Positions 48,659 through 56,266 of a stretch of 64,000 nt of DNA are shown here, piece by piece. The stretch is from Nonomuraea jiangxiensis (lineage in GTDB: Bacteria; Actinomycetota; Actinomycetes; Streptosporangiales; Streptosporangiaceae). A model generated the notes under the pieces. It made no database searches. It was not told the origin of the DNA and saw only the letters and a list, made by a program, of their open reading frames with translations. The stretch spans positions 124,001-188,000 of the forward strand of contig NZ_FNDJ01000016.1 of NCBI RefSeq assembly GCF_900099965.1. The letters are read 5' to 3'. Numbering within the stretch: position 1 is the first letter of the stretch; every line of letters begins with the position of its first letter. Both the position numbers and the translations under genes were made by a program.

Positions 48659-49627
48659 TCACCCGGCCACGATCTCCTTGATGCCGTCCTCGAAGCGGAT
48701 CCGCGCCGTGAAGCCCAGCTCCCTGGCCGCCCTGGCCGGGGAGGCGACGATGTGGCGGACGTCTCCCAGCCGGTAGTCGCCCGTCGTCACCGGCCGCGGT
48801 CCGCCGGTCCACGTCGCCAGGGCCGCCGCCAGGTCCCCGACCGTACGCGGGGTGCCGCTGGCGATGTTGTACGCCACCAGAGCCCCCGCCGTCCCCGCCC
48901 CGAGCGCGAGGAGGTTGGCCCTGGCCACGTCCCGTACGTGAACGAAGTCCCGCCGCTGGGCACCGTCCTCGAACACCCGCGGCGCCCGGCCCGCCAGCAG
49001 GGAGGACAGGAAGATGGAGGCCACCCCGGCGTAGGGCGTGTCCCGTGGCATCCCGGGGCCGTAGACGTTGTGGTAGCGCAGGGCCACGGCGGTGCCGGAG
49101 GTTTCCCTGGCCCAGTTCGCCGCCAGGTGTTCCTGGGCCAGCTTGGTGGTGGCATAGGCGTTGCGGGGGTCGAGCGGGGCGTCCTCGTCGATGACCGCGG
49201 GGGCGAGGACGTCGTCGCAGCGCGGGCATCGCGGGTCGAACACCCCCTTCGCCAGGTCGTCGGCCCGCCTCGGACCCGGGCGTACGCGGCCGTGGCGCGG
49301 GCAGTCGTAGGCGCCCTCGCCGTAGACGACCATGGAGGAGGCCAGCACCAGGCGGCCGACGCCGTGCCGGGCCATGGCGGCCAGCAGGGTCGCGGTGCCG
49401 TACACGTTGACCGAGGCGTAGGCGGGCAGGTCGGCCACGTTCACGCCGAGGCCGACCTTGGCGGCCTGGTGCACGACGGCGTCGACGCCCGGCAGGAGGC
49501 GGTCCAGGGTCGCGGGGTCGCGAACGTCCACGCCCGTCCGCAGGTCGGCGGTGACCACGTCGTGGTCGAGCGCCTCCATGACGTGACTGCCGATGAAGCC
49601 TGCCGATCCGGTGAGGAGAACGCGCAT
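48659..49627 (-). CDS. NAD-dependent epimerase/dehydratase with cysteine-rich insertion
   Basis: The ATG at 49627 gives 322 residues. The extended-SDR Rossmann motif is VLLTGSAGFIGSHVMEAL and the active site is SSMVVYGEG ... YATTK (YxxxK). Between them is an insertion with DCPRHGRVRPGPRR and DPRCPRCDDV, a C-x2-H-like/CPxC pattern probably binding zinc, a feature of one actinobacterial epimerase group. It ends with DVARANLLALG and IRFEDGIKEIV, as in UDP-glucose 4-epimerases. It is the likely first gene of an epimerase-GT2 pair; the sugar is not determined. Confidence 0.9.
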   Translation of the reverse strand: MRVLLTGSAGFIGSHVMEALDHDVVTADLRTGVDVRDPATLDRLLPGVDAVVHQAAKVGLGVNVADLPAYASVNVYGTATLLAAMARHGVGRLVLASSMVVYGEGAYDCPRHGRVRPGPRRADDLAKGVFDPRCPRCDDVLAPAVIDEDAPLDPRNAYATTKLAQEHLAANWARETSGTAVALRYHNVYGPGMPRDTPYAGVASIFLSSLLAGRAPRVFEDGAQRRDFVHVRDVARANLLALGAGTAGALVAYNIASGTPRTVGDLAAALATWTGGPRPVTTGDYRLGDVRHIVASPARAARELGFTARIRFEDGIKEIVAG

Positions 49628-49738
49628 GCCCCGATCCAACACCGGCCCATGCCGTACCGATCTTACGAAGCGGGAACGTCCCGCCCGACCCGCGGTGCGA
49701 GTGTTGCGCGCGGGGACCGGGGCGCAGAGTCTGGAGGC

Positions 49739-50482
49739 ATGCCTGGTGTCGAGACCATGGACGAGCTGTCACGGGCCGTCGGCGAGTTCAGAACGGATGG
49801 ATACGTGCTGCCCGTGGAGGCGACGGCCCTCGACAGGGCCCGGCGGTCGCTTGAGAAGGCCGGGCTGTTGCTGCTCGGCGAGATACGCGGGGTCAGGGAG
49901 AATCCGCTCGTCATCCAGTGGCTCATGCGCGAGCTCGGGCTGACCAACCTGGCCCTGGAGTGGCCGCACGACCTGCGACCGCACCTCGACCGCTACCTCG
50001 CCGACGGGTCCGGGCTCGATCATCCCTTGTGGTGGCTGGGCGACGGGCGGGTCACAGCGGGGCACCTGGCGGTGCTCAGGGCGTTCACCGGGGTGTCGGT
50101 CACGTTGTTCGACGGGTGGACGTTCACCGCGGACTGGTCGGAGCGGGACGCCGCGATGGCGCGGCGGGTGCTGGCGGCGGGTGCCGAGCCCGCGCTGGTC
50201 GTGGCCGGGAACGCCCACACGCCTACCGTGCCGACCGACCTGGGGGTGCCGATGGGGGCGTGGCTGGCCAGGGCGCGACCGGCGCTGGAGAGCATCCGCA
50301 TCGACTACGGCTCCGGCGGGTTCTACAACATCGAGCCGCGTCGCTTCGCGGGCCACTCGGCGGCGGCGGGGCTGCGGGAGGGCGAGGAGGACGGGCTGCT
50401 GGTCGTGGGGCTGCCGGAGTGCGGCGAGGCCACGGTGCCACACCTGCCGCCGGACCGGCTCAGGGAGCACCCCGACTGGTGA
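49739..50482 (+). CDS. ChaN/EreA-like (Tiki superfamily) protein
   Basis: This 247-residue protein contains LLLLGEIRGVRENPLVIQWL, the E-x2-G/H motif seen in ChaN haem-binding and erythromycin-esterase-like folds. It also has LTNLALEWPHDLRPHLDRYL and ALVVAGNAHT, with a conserved terminal His, and lacks a lipoprotein or signal sequence. The ATG at 49739 has GGAGG at very short spacing; an ATG at 49757 is an alternative. Function unknown: it might be a metal-dependent hydrolase. The stop codon lies within a 38-bp tandem repeat. Confidence 0.7.
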   Translation: MPGVETMDELSRAVGEFRTDGYVLPVEATALDRARRSLEKAGLLLLGEIRGVRENPLVIQWLMRELGLTNLALEWPHDLRPHLDRYLADGSGLDHPLWWLGDGRVTAGHLAVLRAFTGVSVTLFDGWTFTADWSERDAAMARRVLAAGAEPALVVAGNAHTPTVPTDLGVPMGAWLARARPALESIRIDYGSGGFYNIEPRRFAGHSAAAGLREGEEDGLLVVGLPECGEATVPHLPPDRLREHPDW

Positions 50483-50570
50483 ACCCCTTAGAGCCTGCTC
50501 GGGGACGCCCCAGCCGGTGAACCGCTGAGGGGCTGCTCGGGAACGCTCCGGCTGGTGAACCCTGAGCAGG
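50478..50570. repeat. 38-bp tandem repeat spanning a stop codon
   Basis: GGTGAACC recurs at 50478, 50516 and 50554, exactly 38 bp apart. The units share GGTGAACC, CTGAG/CTTAG, CTGCTCGGG and ACGC. The first unit contains the TGG-TGA end of the ChaN-like gene, the second is complete, and the third is truncated at CTGAG. Similar units outside the gene suggest slippage amplification in the 3' untranslated region. Confidence 0.65.
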
Positions 50571-50628
50571 TCCGTGGCTCGCGACGGTCGCTTGGTGCGT
50601 ACTGTGGAGGCGGCTGTCGGGAGGACGG

Positions 50629-53583
50629 ATGCGGGTCGGGATTCTGGGGCCGTTGCGGGTGGCGGGGGGCGAGATCGGCGGTGCCCGGGTGCGGGTGCTG
50701 CTGGTGCGGCTGGCGCTCGATCCCGGGCGCGTGGTCACCGCCGACCGGCTCATTGACGATCTCTGGCCGGATCAGCCGCCCGCCCATCCACTCGCGGCGT
50801 TGCAGTCGCTGGTGTCCCGGGCGCGCAGGGAGGCGCCCGGCATGATCTCCTCGCATCCCGCCGGATACTCGCTCGACGTGCCGCCCGGCGAGGTGGACGC
50901 GTGGGCGTTCGAGCGGCTCGTGCAGGCCGGTGACGTGCACAGGGCGCTGGCGCTGTGGCGGGGCGCGGCGCTGGCGGACGCGGCCGATCTGCCCTTCGCC
51001 ACCGCTCCGGCCGCCCGCCTGGAGGAGCTGCGCCTCACGGCCCTGGCCACCAGGATCTCCCTCGACCTGGCCACCCACACCACCCCCAGCCCGGCCACCA
51101 GGGCCGCCCCCGACCTGGCCACCCACACCACCCCCGGCCCGGCACGTGCCATCGCCGACGGGCCGGACCCGACGGAGCCGGCGGCCGGGGTGGCGGAGTT
51201 GGCGGCCGAGCTGGCGGAGTTGGTCGCCGAGCACCGGTTGCGGGAGCCGTTCCACGCACTGCTCATGCGGGCCCTGCTGGCCTGCGGGCGGCGCGGGGAG
51301 GCGCTGCGGGTCTTCGAGCGGATCAGGGCCGACCTGGCGGCGGAGCTGGGCGTCGATCCGGGCCCCGAGCTGCGGGAGGCGCACCTGGCGGCGCTGCGGG
51401 ACCCGGAGCCGCGGAGCAACCTGCCCGCCCGGCTCACGAGCTTCGTGGGCCGGGCGGCGGACCTCTCCAGGATCGGAGAGCTGCTCACCGGCGACGCCCG
51501 CCTGGTCACGCTCGTCGGCCCGGGCGGGGCCGGGAAGACCCGGCTGGCGGTGGAGGCGGCGGCGGCGCTCGACGTGCCGGACGGGGTGTGGCTGGTCGAG
51601 CTGGCCGACGCCGCGGGCGTCAGGGCGGCGGTGGAGAGCGTGCTCAAGACGACCGACCCGGTGACCGCGCTCAGCGGCACCTCCCCTCTCATCGTGCTGG
51701 ACAACTGCGAGCACGTGATCGAGGAGGCCGCCGGGGTGGCACGGTGGCTGCTGTCGGAGGTGGCGGGGTTACGTGTCCTGGCCACCAGCAGGGAGCCGCT
51801 CGACATCCCGGGCGAGACCCTGCACCAGGTGCTCCCGCTGCCCGGGGAGAGCGCGGTCGAGCTGTTCGGGCACCGGGCCGCCGCCGCGCGGCCGGACCTG
51901 GTGGTGAGCCCGGCGGAGGCCACGCGGATCTGCCTCGAGCTCGAAGGCATCCCGCTGGCCATCGAGCTCGCGGCCGCCCGGCTGCGTACGATGCCGGTGA
52001 ACGTGCTGATCGAGCAGCTCGGCGACCGGCTGACCCTGCGCGGCGGCCGTACGTCGGAGCCGCGTCACCGCACGTTGCGCGCCGTCATCGACTGGAGCTG
52101 GAACCTGCTGTCCGAGCCCGAGCGCGCGCTGCTCCGCGGCCTGACGGTGTTCGCGGGCGGCGCCACCTATGACGCGATCGCCCGCGTCTGCGGCGGCGAC
52201 CCCGACCTGCTCTCCTCGCTCGTGGACAAGTCGCTCATCGCGATCTCCGGCGACCGCTACACGATGCTGGAGACCATCAGGCAGTACGCCGCCGCCGACC
52301 TCCCCGAGCTGCGCCAGGCCCATGCCCGCTACTACACGGAGCTGGCCGAGACGGCGGAGCCGTACCTGCGGACGGGCGAGCAGCTCGCGTGGCTGGCGAT
52401 GCTCGACGCCGAGCAGGGGAACCTGGACGCGGCGCTGCGGCACTCCGACGACCCGCTGCGGCTCGTCCTGCCCAGGTTCTGGCCCTGGATCATGCGTGCC
52501 CGGCTGCGTGAGATGAGCGAGCAGGCCGCGGCGGTGCTGCGCAGGGTCGGCGACGTGCCGCCCGCGGGGCGGGAGCTGGCGCACGGCCTGTGCCGGATGC
52601 TGGGCGGCGAGGGGCCGACCGAGGTGGTCCTCGGGTCCGATCACCCCGCCGCGCTCAACTGCTGGGCCATGGGCGCCGTGCTCGGCCCGCCCGCCGACGT
52701 GGTGAGCGTGACCGAGCGGGGCATGGCGCGGCTGCGGGCCCACCCCGACCTCTGGACCAGGTCGGCGGCGTTGCTGGTCGGAGGCATCGTACGGTTCGAG
52801 TACGGCGCGGTGACCGGGGCCGAGGACCTGCTGGAGGCGGCGATGGCCGGGTTCCGGGCCACCGGTGACCGGTGGGGGCAGTGGGCCGGTTACTACTGGC
52901 TGTCACTGGCCGCGGAGAACCGCGGGGACTTCGGCGCGGCGGTGACGCTGGGCGAGCAGCCCGAACGGCTCGCCGCCGAGCTGGCGGGGCTGGACGCGCC
53001 GCTCGGGCCCATGACGTTCCTGCTGCGGGTCGGGCAGCTCAAGGCCCGGGCCGGCGATCACCAGGGGGCCGCGGAGGCGCTGGAACGGGCCTGGGAGGCG
53101 GCGCAGCGCTCCGAGGACCGGCTGATGCTCGCCCGCGTCATGCACGCCAGGGCCGAGCTGGCCAGGCGGACCGGCGACCCGGGGACCGCCGCCCGGCTGC
53201 TGGAGGCCGCCCTGGCGCTCGAAACCGGCGCTCCACCCCAGTTCAGGGCGTTCATGAGGGTGGAGCTGGCCCGGGTCGGCCCTGACCCGGTCAAGCCGCT
53301 GCGCGAGGCCCTGGAGCTGATGGTGGACTGCTCCGACCGGACGGCGCGGGCGACCGTGCTCGAAGGCGTGGCCGAGCACCTCGCGCCGCCGGTCGCGGCG
53401 GAGCTGCTCGGCGCGGCGCGGGAGCTGCGCGGGATCGACGAGTCCGCCGATCCCTTCGTCAACGACCTGGCGGGGCGGTGCCTGGCCGCCCTGGGCGCGG
53501 ACGACTACCGGGCGGCCCTGGCGAGGGGCGCCTCGATGCCGAACCCCGAGAGGTACGCGCTGAGGCCGCTCTCCTCCCCGTGA
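50629..53583 (+). CDS. AfsR/SARP-type regulator with BTAD and NB-ARC ATPase domains
   Basis: This 984-residue protein has an N-terminal winged-helix (VGILGPLRVAGG, VVTADRLIDDLWPDQPPAHPL, AALQSLVSRARREAPGM) and a BTAD region (about 95-265). An insertion within it carries 16-residue near-repeats DLATHTTP. An NB-ARC ATPase follows, with Walker A GPGGAGKTRLAVEAA near 305, sensor SPLIVLDNCEHVIEEA and GIPLAIELAAARL. TPR-like helices fill the rest. Such large SARPs activate antibiotic or morphological pathways. Codon 381 is TTA, as expected for bldA-dependent regulators. Its end overlaps the convergent monooxygenase by 79 bp. The FAD monooxygenase and desaturase next door are plausible targets. Confidence 0.9.
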   Translation: MRVGILGPLRVAGGEIGGARVRVLLVRLALDPGRVVTADRLIDDLWPDQPPAHPLAALQSLVSRARREAPGMISSHPAGYSLDVPPGEVDAWAFERLVQAGDVHRALALWRGAALADAADLPFATAPAARLEELRLTALATRISLDLATHTTPSPATRAAPDLATHTTPGPARAIADGPDPTEPAAGVAELAAELAELVAEHRLREPFHALLMRALLACGRRGEALRVFERIRADLAAELGVDPGPELREAHLAALRDPEPRSNLPARLTSFVGRAADLSRIGELLTGDARLVTLVGPGGAGKTRLAVEAAAALDVPDGVWLVELADAAGVRAAVESVLKTTDPVTALSGTSPLIVLDNCEHVIEEAAGVARWLLSEVAGLRVLATSREPLDIPGETLHQVLPLPGESAVELFGHRAAAARPDLVVSPAEATRICLELEGIPLAIELAAARLRTMPVNVLIEQLGDRLTLRGGRTSEPRHRTLRAVIDWSWNLLSEPERALLRGLTVFAGGATYDAIARVCGGDPDLLSSLVDKSLIAISGDRYTMLETIRQYAAADLPELRQAHARYYTELAETAEPYLRTGEQLAWLAMLDAEQGNLDAALRHSDDPLRLVLPRFWPWIMRARLREMSEQAAAVLRRVGDVPPAGRELAHGLCRMLGGEGPTEVVLGSDHPAALNCWAMGAVLGPPADVVSVTERGMARLRAHPDLWTRSAALLVGGIVRFEYGAVTGAEDLLEAAMAGFRATGDRWGQWAGYYWLSLAAENRGDFGAAVTLGEQPERLAAELAGLDAPLGPMTFLLRVGQLKARAGDHQGAAEALERAWEAAQRSEDRLMLARVMHARAELARRTGDPGTAARLLEAALALETGAPPQFRAFMRVELARVGPDPVKPLREALELMVDCSDRTARATVLEGVAEHLAPPVAAELLGAARELRGIDESADPFVNDLAGRCLAALGADDYRAALARGASMPNPERYALRPLSSP
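51064..51143 (+). repeat. 48-bp spaced coding duplication in the SARP gene
   Basis: A 32-bp block reading GACCTGGCCACCCACACCAC onward starts at 51064 and again at 51112, differing at one base. It encodes DLATHTTPSPA and DLATHTTPGPA in a low-complexity linker of the BTAD region. It is probably a slippage product and is unlikely to affect the fold. Confidence 0.6.
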
Positions 53584-54815
53584 TACCCGATGTAGCCGTC
53601 GGGGCGTACCAGAATGACGCCCCGCTGGCCGTCGAGAGGCGGCAGCACCCTGGCCGGGTGGTCCCCGGCCGGCTCGCCCAGCAGCAGGAGACCGGTGCCG
53701 CGCTGCTCGGCGAACAGCGTCCCGAGCCGCTCGCCGCCGCGCTCCCCCACCGACAGCGGGCTGCCGAGGTAGGCCAGGTCGAGCTGGTTGGTGTCGTCGC
53801 CGCGCCGGACGTCGCCCGTCCTGAGCAGGCGGGTGCTGAGGCCGAGCACGTGCTCCGCCACCGCCATCCGCTCGTCCTCGTACGTCGCCAGCAGCGCCTC
53901 CGACCCGACCGCCAGCTTCCACCCCAGGTTGTAGGCGTCCTGCACGCCGGTGTTGAGCCCCTGACCGCCCGCGGGCGAGTGCACGTGGGCCGCGTCGCCG
54001 GCCAGGAACACCCGCCCGACGCGGAATCGTTCGGCCATCCGGATGTTGACGCGGTAGTCCGAGCGCCAGACGATCTCGTCGATGCGCACGTGCGGCGCGT
54101 GCTCGGCGACCAGCGCCGCGATGTCGCCCTCGCCCGGGGCCACCAGCTGGAAGAGGTCGGTGTCCGGCAGCGGGCAGATCGTGAAGTGCACGGCCCTCGT
54201 CTCCAGGGACCCCCAGGCGTGCCAGTGGTCGTGGTCCAGGTCCCGGGTCCTGATGTCGGCGAGCATCATGCGCTCGCTCTCGAACGTCTCGCCCGCGAAG
54301 CCGACGCCGAGTCGCTTGCGTACGGTGCTGCGGCCGCCGTCCGCCCCGACCAGGTAGGCGCAGCGTACGCGCTCGCCGCCGGTCAGCGTGGCGGTCACAC
54401 CGTCGCCGTCCTGCTCGAACCCGGTCAGCTCGGCCCCGAACTCGACCCGGTGCCCCAGCGCGGCCAGCCGGTCGCGCAGGATCCGCTCGGTCCGCCACTG
54501 CGGCTGCATGATCAGGTTCGGGTACGGCACGGAGGCGGACGGCTCGCGAAGCTCGTCCATGCGCCCTTCCCAGACCACCCGATCCCCCTGATAGCCGCGC
54601 AGGCTCGGGTATTCGCGCCCGGTGGCGAGGATCTCGTCGATCACTCCGAGGTCGTCGAAGACCTCCAGCGTGCGTGGCTGCAGGCCCTTGCCGCGCACCC
54701 CAGCGGGTGGTTCGGTAGACTTTTCCACGATACGAAATTCGATGCCCCGACGAGCCAGCTCGATGGCCAGCGTTAATCCTGTCGGTCCCGAGCCGACGAT
54801 TAGCACGTGTGTCAT
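53505..54815 (-). CDS. Class A FAD-dependent aromatic monooxygenase
   Basis: The ATG at 54815 gives 436 residues. The flavin motifs are THVLIVGSGPTGLTLAIELA (GxGxxG), YLVGADGGRSTVRKRLG (DG motif) and RVFLAGDAAHVHSPAGGQGL (GD motif). This is the UbiH/PHBH type found in antibiotic tailoring (TetX, RdmE, Rox). A C-terminal thioredoxin-like domain is only partly present (VILVRPDGYIGYHGE). Codon 14 is TTA. The gene converges on the SARP with a 79-bp overlap and is divergent from a desaturase gene, which places it in a possible small secondary-metabolism or lipid-modifying unit. The substrate is unknown. Confidence 0.9.
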   Translation of the reverse strand: MTHVLIVGSGPTGLTLAIELARRGIEFRIVEKSTEPPAGVRGKGLQPRTLEVFDDLGVIDEILATGREYPSLRGYQGDRVVWEGRMDELREPSASVPYPNLIMQPQWRTERILRDRLAALGHRVEFGAELTGFEQDGDGVTATLTGGERVRCAYLVGADGGRSTVRKRLGVGFAGETFESERMMLADIRTRDLDHDHWHAWGSLETRAVHFTICPLPDTDLFQLVAPGEGDIAALVAEHAPHVRIDEIVWRSDYRVNIRMAERFRVGRVFLAGDAAHVHSPAGGQGLNTGVQDAYNLGWKLAVGSEALLATYEDERMAVAEHVLGLSTRLLRTGDVRRGDDTNQLDLAYLGSPLSVGERGGERLGTLFAEQRGTGLLLLGEPAGDHPARVLPPLDGQRGVILVRPDGYIGYHGEESGLSAYLSGFGIEAPLARAAR

Positions 54816-54938
54816 GGTGGCAACGATGCCTGGGACCGCTGCCAGATCGCTGTCAGCCGCTTCCGAAGCCGAAACCTTCCGGTTTGGCCGCCGATGCGCC
54901 AAGGTAAGGGCAACCTTCATCGCGAACTGAGGAGACCT

Positions 54939-55952
54939 GTGGTCAGTCCTGGCACCCTAGACACTCGGGGTAGTGATTTCGCACGACTATCTCGCCAAAT
55001 CACGGACGCCGGTCTACTGGACCGGCGTCACTTTTATTATGCGGTACGTCTCAGCGTCATCGGCGCCTTCTACCTCGGCGGCTGGGCTCTGTTCGTCTGG
55101 CTGGGTGACTCCTGGTTGCAACTGCTCGTCGCGGTCGCGTTGGCCGTGGTCTTCGCGCAGTTCGGTTTCGTCGCCCACGACCTCGGCCACCGGCAGGTCT
55201 TCAGCAGCCGCCGGCCGAGCGACCTCGCGGGCCGGCTGATCGGCAATCTCGGCGTCGGCCTCGGCTGGGGCTGGTGGACCAGCAAGCACAATCGTCACCA
55301 CGCCAACCCGAACCACGAGGACCATGATCCAGACGTCTCACCGGCCGTGATCGTCTGGTCCACGGAGCAGGTCGCGAGAAGCCGAGGAATCCCGCGATTT
55401 TTCGCGAAATACCAGGCTTTCTGGTTCTTTCCGCTCCTCACGCTGGAGGCGTGGCACCTGCACGTGGCCAGCGTCAAGGCCCTGCTCAAGCCGTCGGTCA
55501 AACGTCGCGGCCTGGAGCTGACGCTGCTGGCGACCCACTTCGTGGTCTACTTCGGCGTGGTCTTCGCCGTGCTGCCGTTCGGCAAGGCGCTGCTCTTCCT
55601 GATCGTGCACCAGGGGCTGTTCGGGGTCTATCTCGGGTCCACGTTCGCGCCCAACCACAAGGGCATGCCCATCCTCACCAAGGACGACGAGCTGGACTTC
55701 CTGCGCAAGCAGGTGCTGACCTCGCGTAACGTCAGGGGTGGCTGGTTCACCGACGTGGCGCTCGGCCAGCTCAACTACCAGATCGAGCACCACCTGTTCC
55801 CCAGCATGCCGGCCCCCAACCTGCGTAAGGCACAGCCGATCGTCGAGCGCTACTGCGCCGAGCTCGGCGTCAGCTACCTGCAGACGGGGTTCGTCGAGTC
55901 GCATGCGCAGGCGCTCCGCCACCTGCACGAGGTCGGCGCAGATCTGCGCTGA
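54939..55952 (+). CDS. Membrane fatty-acid desaturase
   Basis: The GTG at 54939 (GAGGAG upstream) gives 337 residues. The three histidine boxes are HDLGHRQ, HNRHHANPNHEDHDPD and QIEHHLFP. The third (QxxHH) is of the front-end/delta-6-like acyl-lipid type. Four TM helices are predicted (ALFVWLGDSWLQLLVAVALA, AVVFAQFGFVAHDL, THFVVYFGVVFAVLPF and others). It inserts a double bond into membrane acyl chains using a di-iron centre, with electrons from a ferredoxin. It is divergent from the FAD monooxygenase. Confidence 0.93.
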   Translation: MVSPGTLDTRGSDFARLSRQITDAGLLDRRHFYYAVRLSVIGAFYLGGWALFVWLGDSWLQLLVAVALAVVFAQFGFVAHDLGHRQVFSSRRPSDLAGRLIGNLGVGLGWGWWTSKHNRHHANPNHEDHDPDVSPAVIVWSTEQVARSRGIPRFFAKYQAFWFFPLLTLEAWHLHVASVKALLKPSVKRRGLELTLLATHFVVYFGVVFAVLPFGKALLFLIVHQGLFGVYLGSTFAPNHKGMPILTKDDELDFLRKQVLTSRNVRGGWFTDVALGQLNYQIEHHLFPSMPAPNLRKAQPIVERYCAELGVSYLQTGFVESHAQALRHLHEVGADLR

Positions 55953-55959
55953 GCCGCTC

Positions 55960-56175
55960 TCATCCCTCTTCCTCGAGTCGCCGCCGCAACATGTCGCGGC
56001 GGCGCTCGAGCTCGGAGATCAGCTCGACCTGCTCGTCGGCCTGGCTGATGATGGCCGAGATCTCCACCTGGTCGGTCACGCCCATGTCGCGCATCTGGTC
56101 GCGCATTTCCCGGTTCTCCCGCCGCAGCCGGTCGAGGTCCTCTTCGACCTGCCGGAGCTCGTCCTTTGTGCTCAT
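55960..56175 (-). CDS. Small coiled-coil protein
   Basis: This 71-residue protein is almost entirely helical with heptad patterns (ELRQVEEDLDRLRRENREMR, then ELISELERRRDMLRRRLEEE), so a parallel coiled coil is expected. It has no Cys and no signal peptide. It is divergent from nothing close and convergent with the desaturase (7-bp gap). Its role is unknown. Confidence 0.7.
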   Translation of the reverse strand: MSTKDELRQVEEDLDRLRRENREMRDQMRDMGVTDQVEISAIISQADEQVELISELERRRDMLRRRLEEEG

Positions 56176-56266
56176 TCACCCGCCCTACCCAGCACGGCCG
56201 GGGGCTTATCTCGCGAAGCCCCGTCCAGTGGGGCGGGCCGCCGATCGCCCGGCGGCCCGCACCCGA

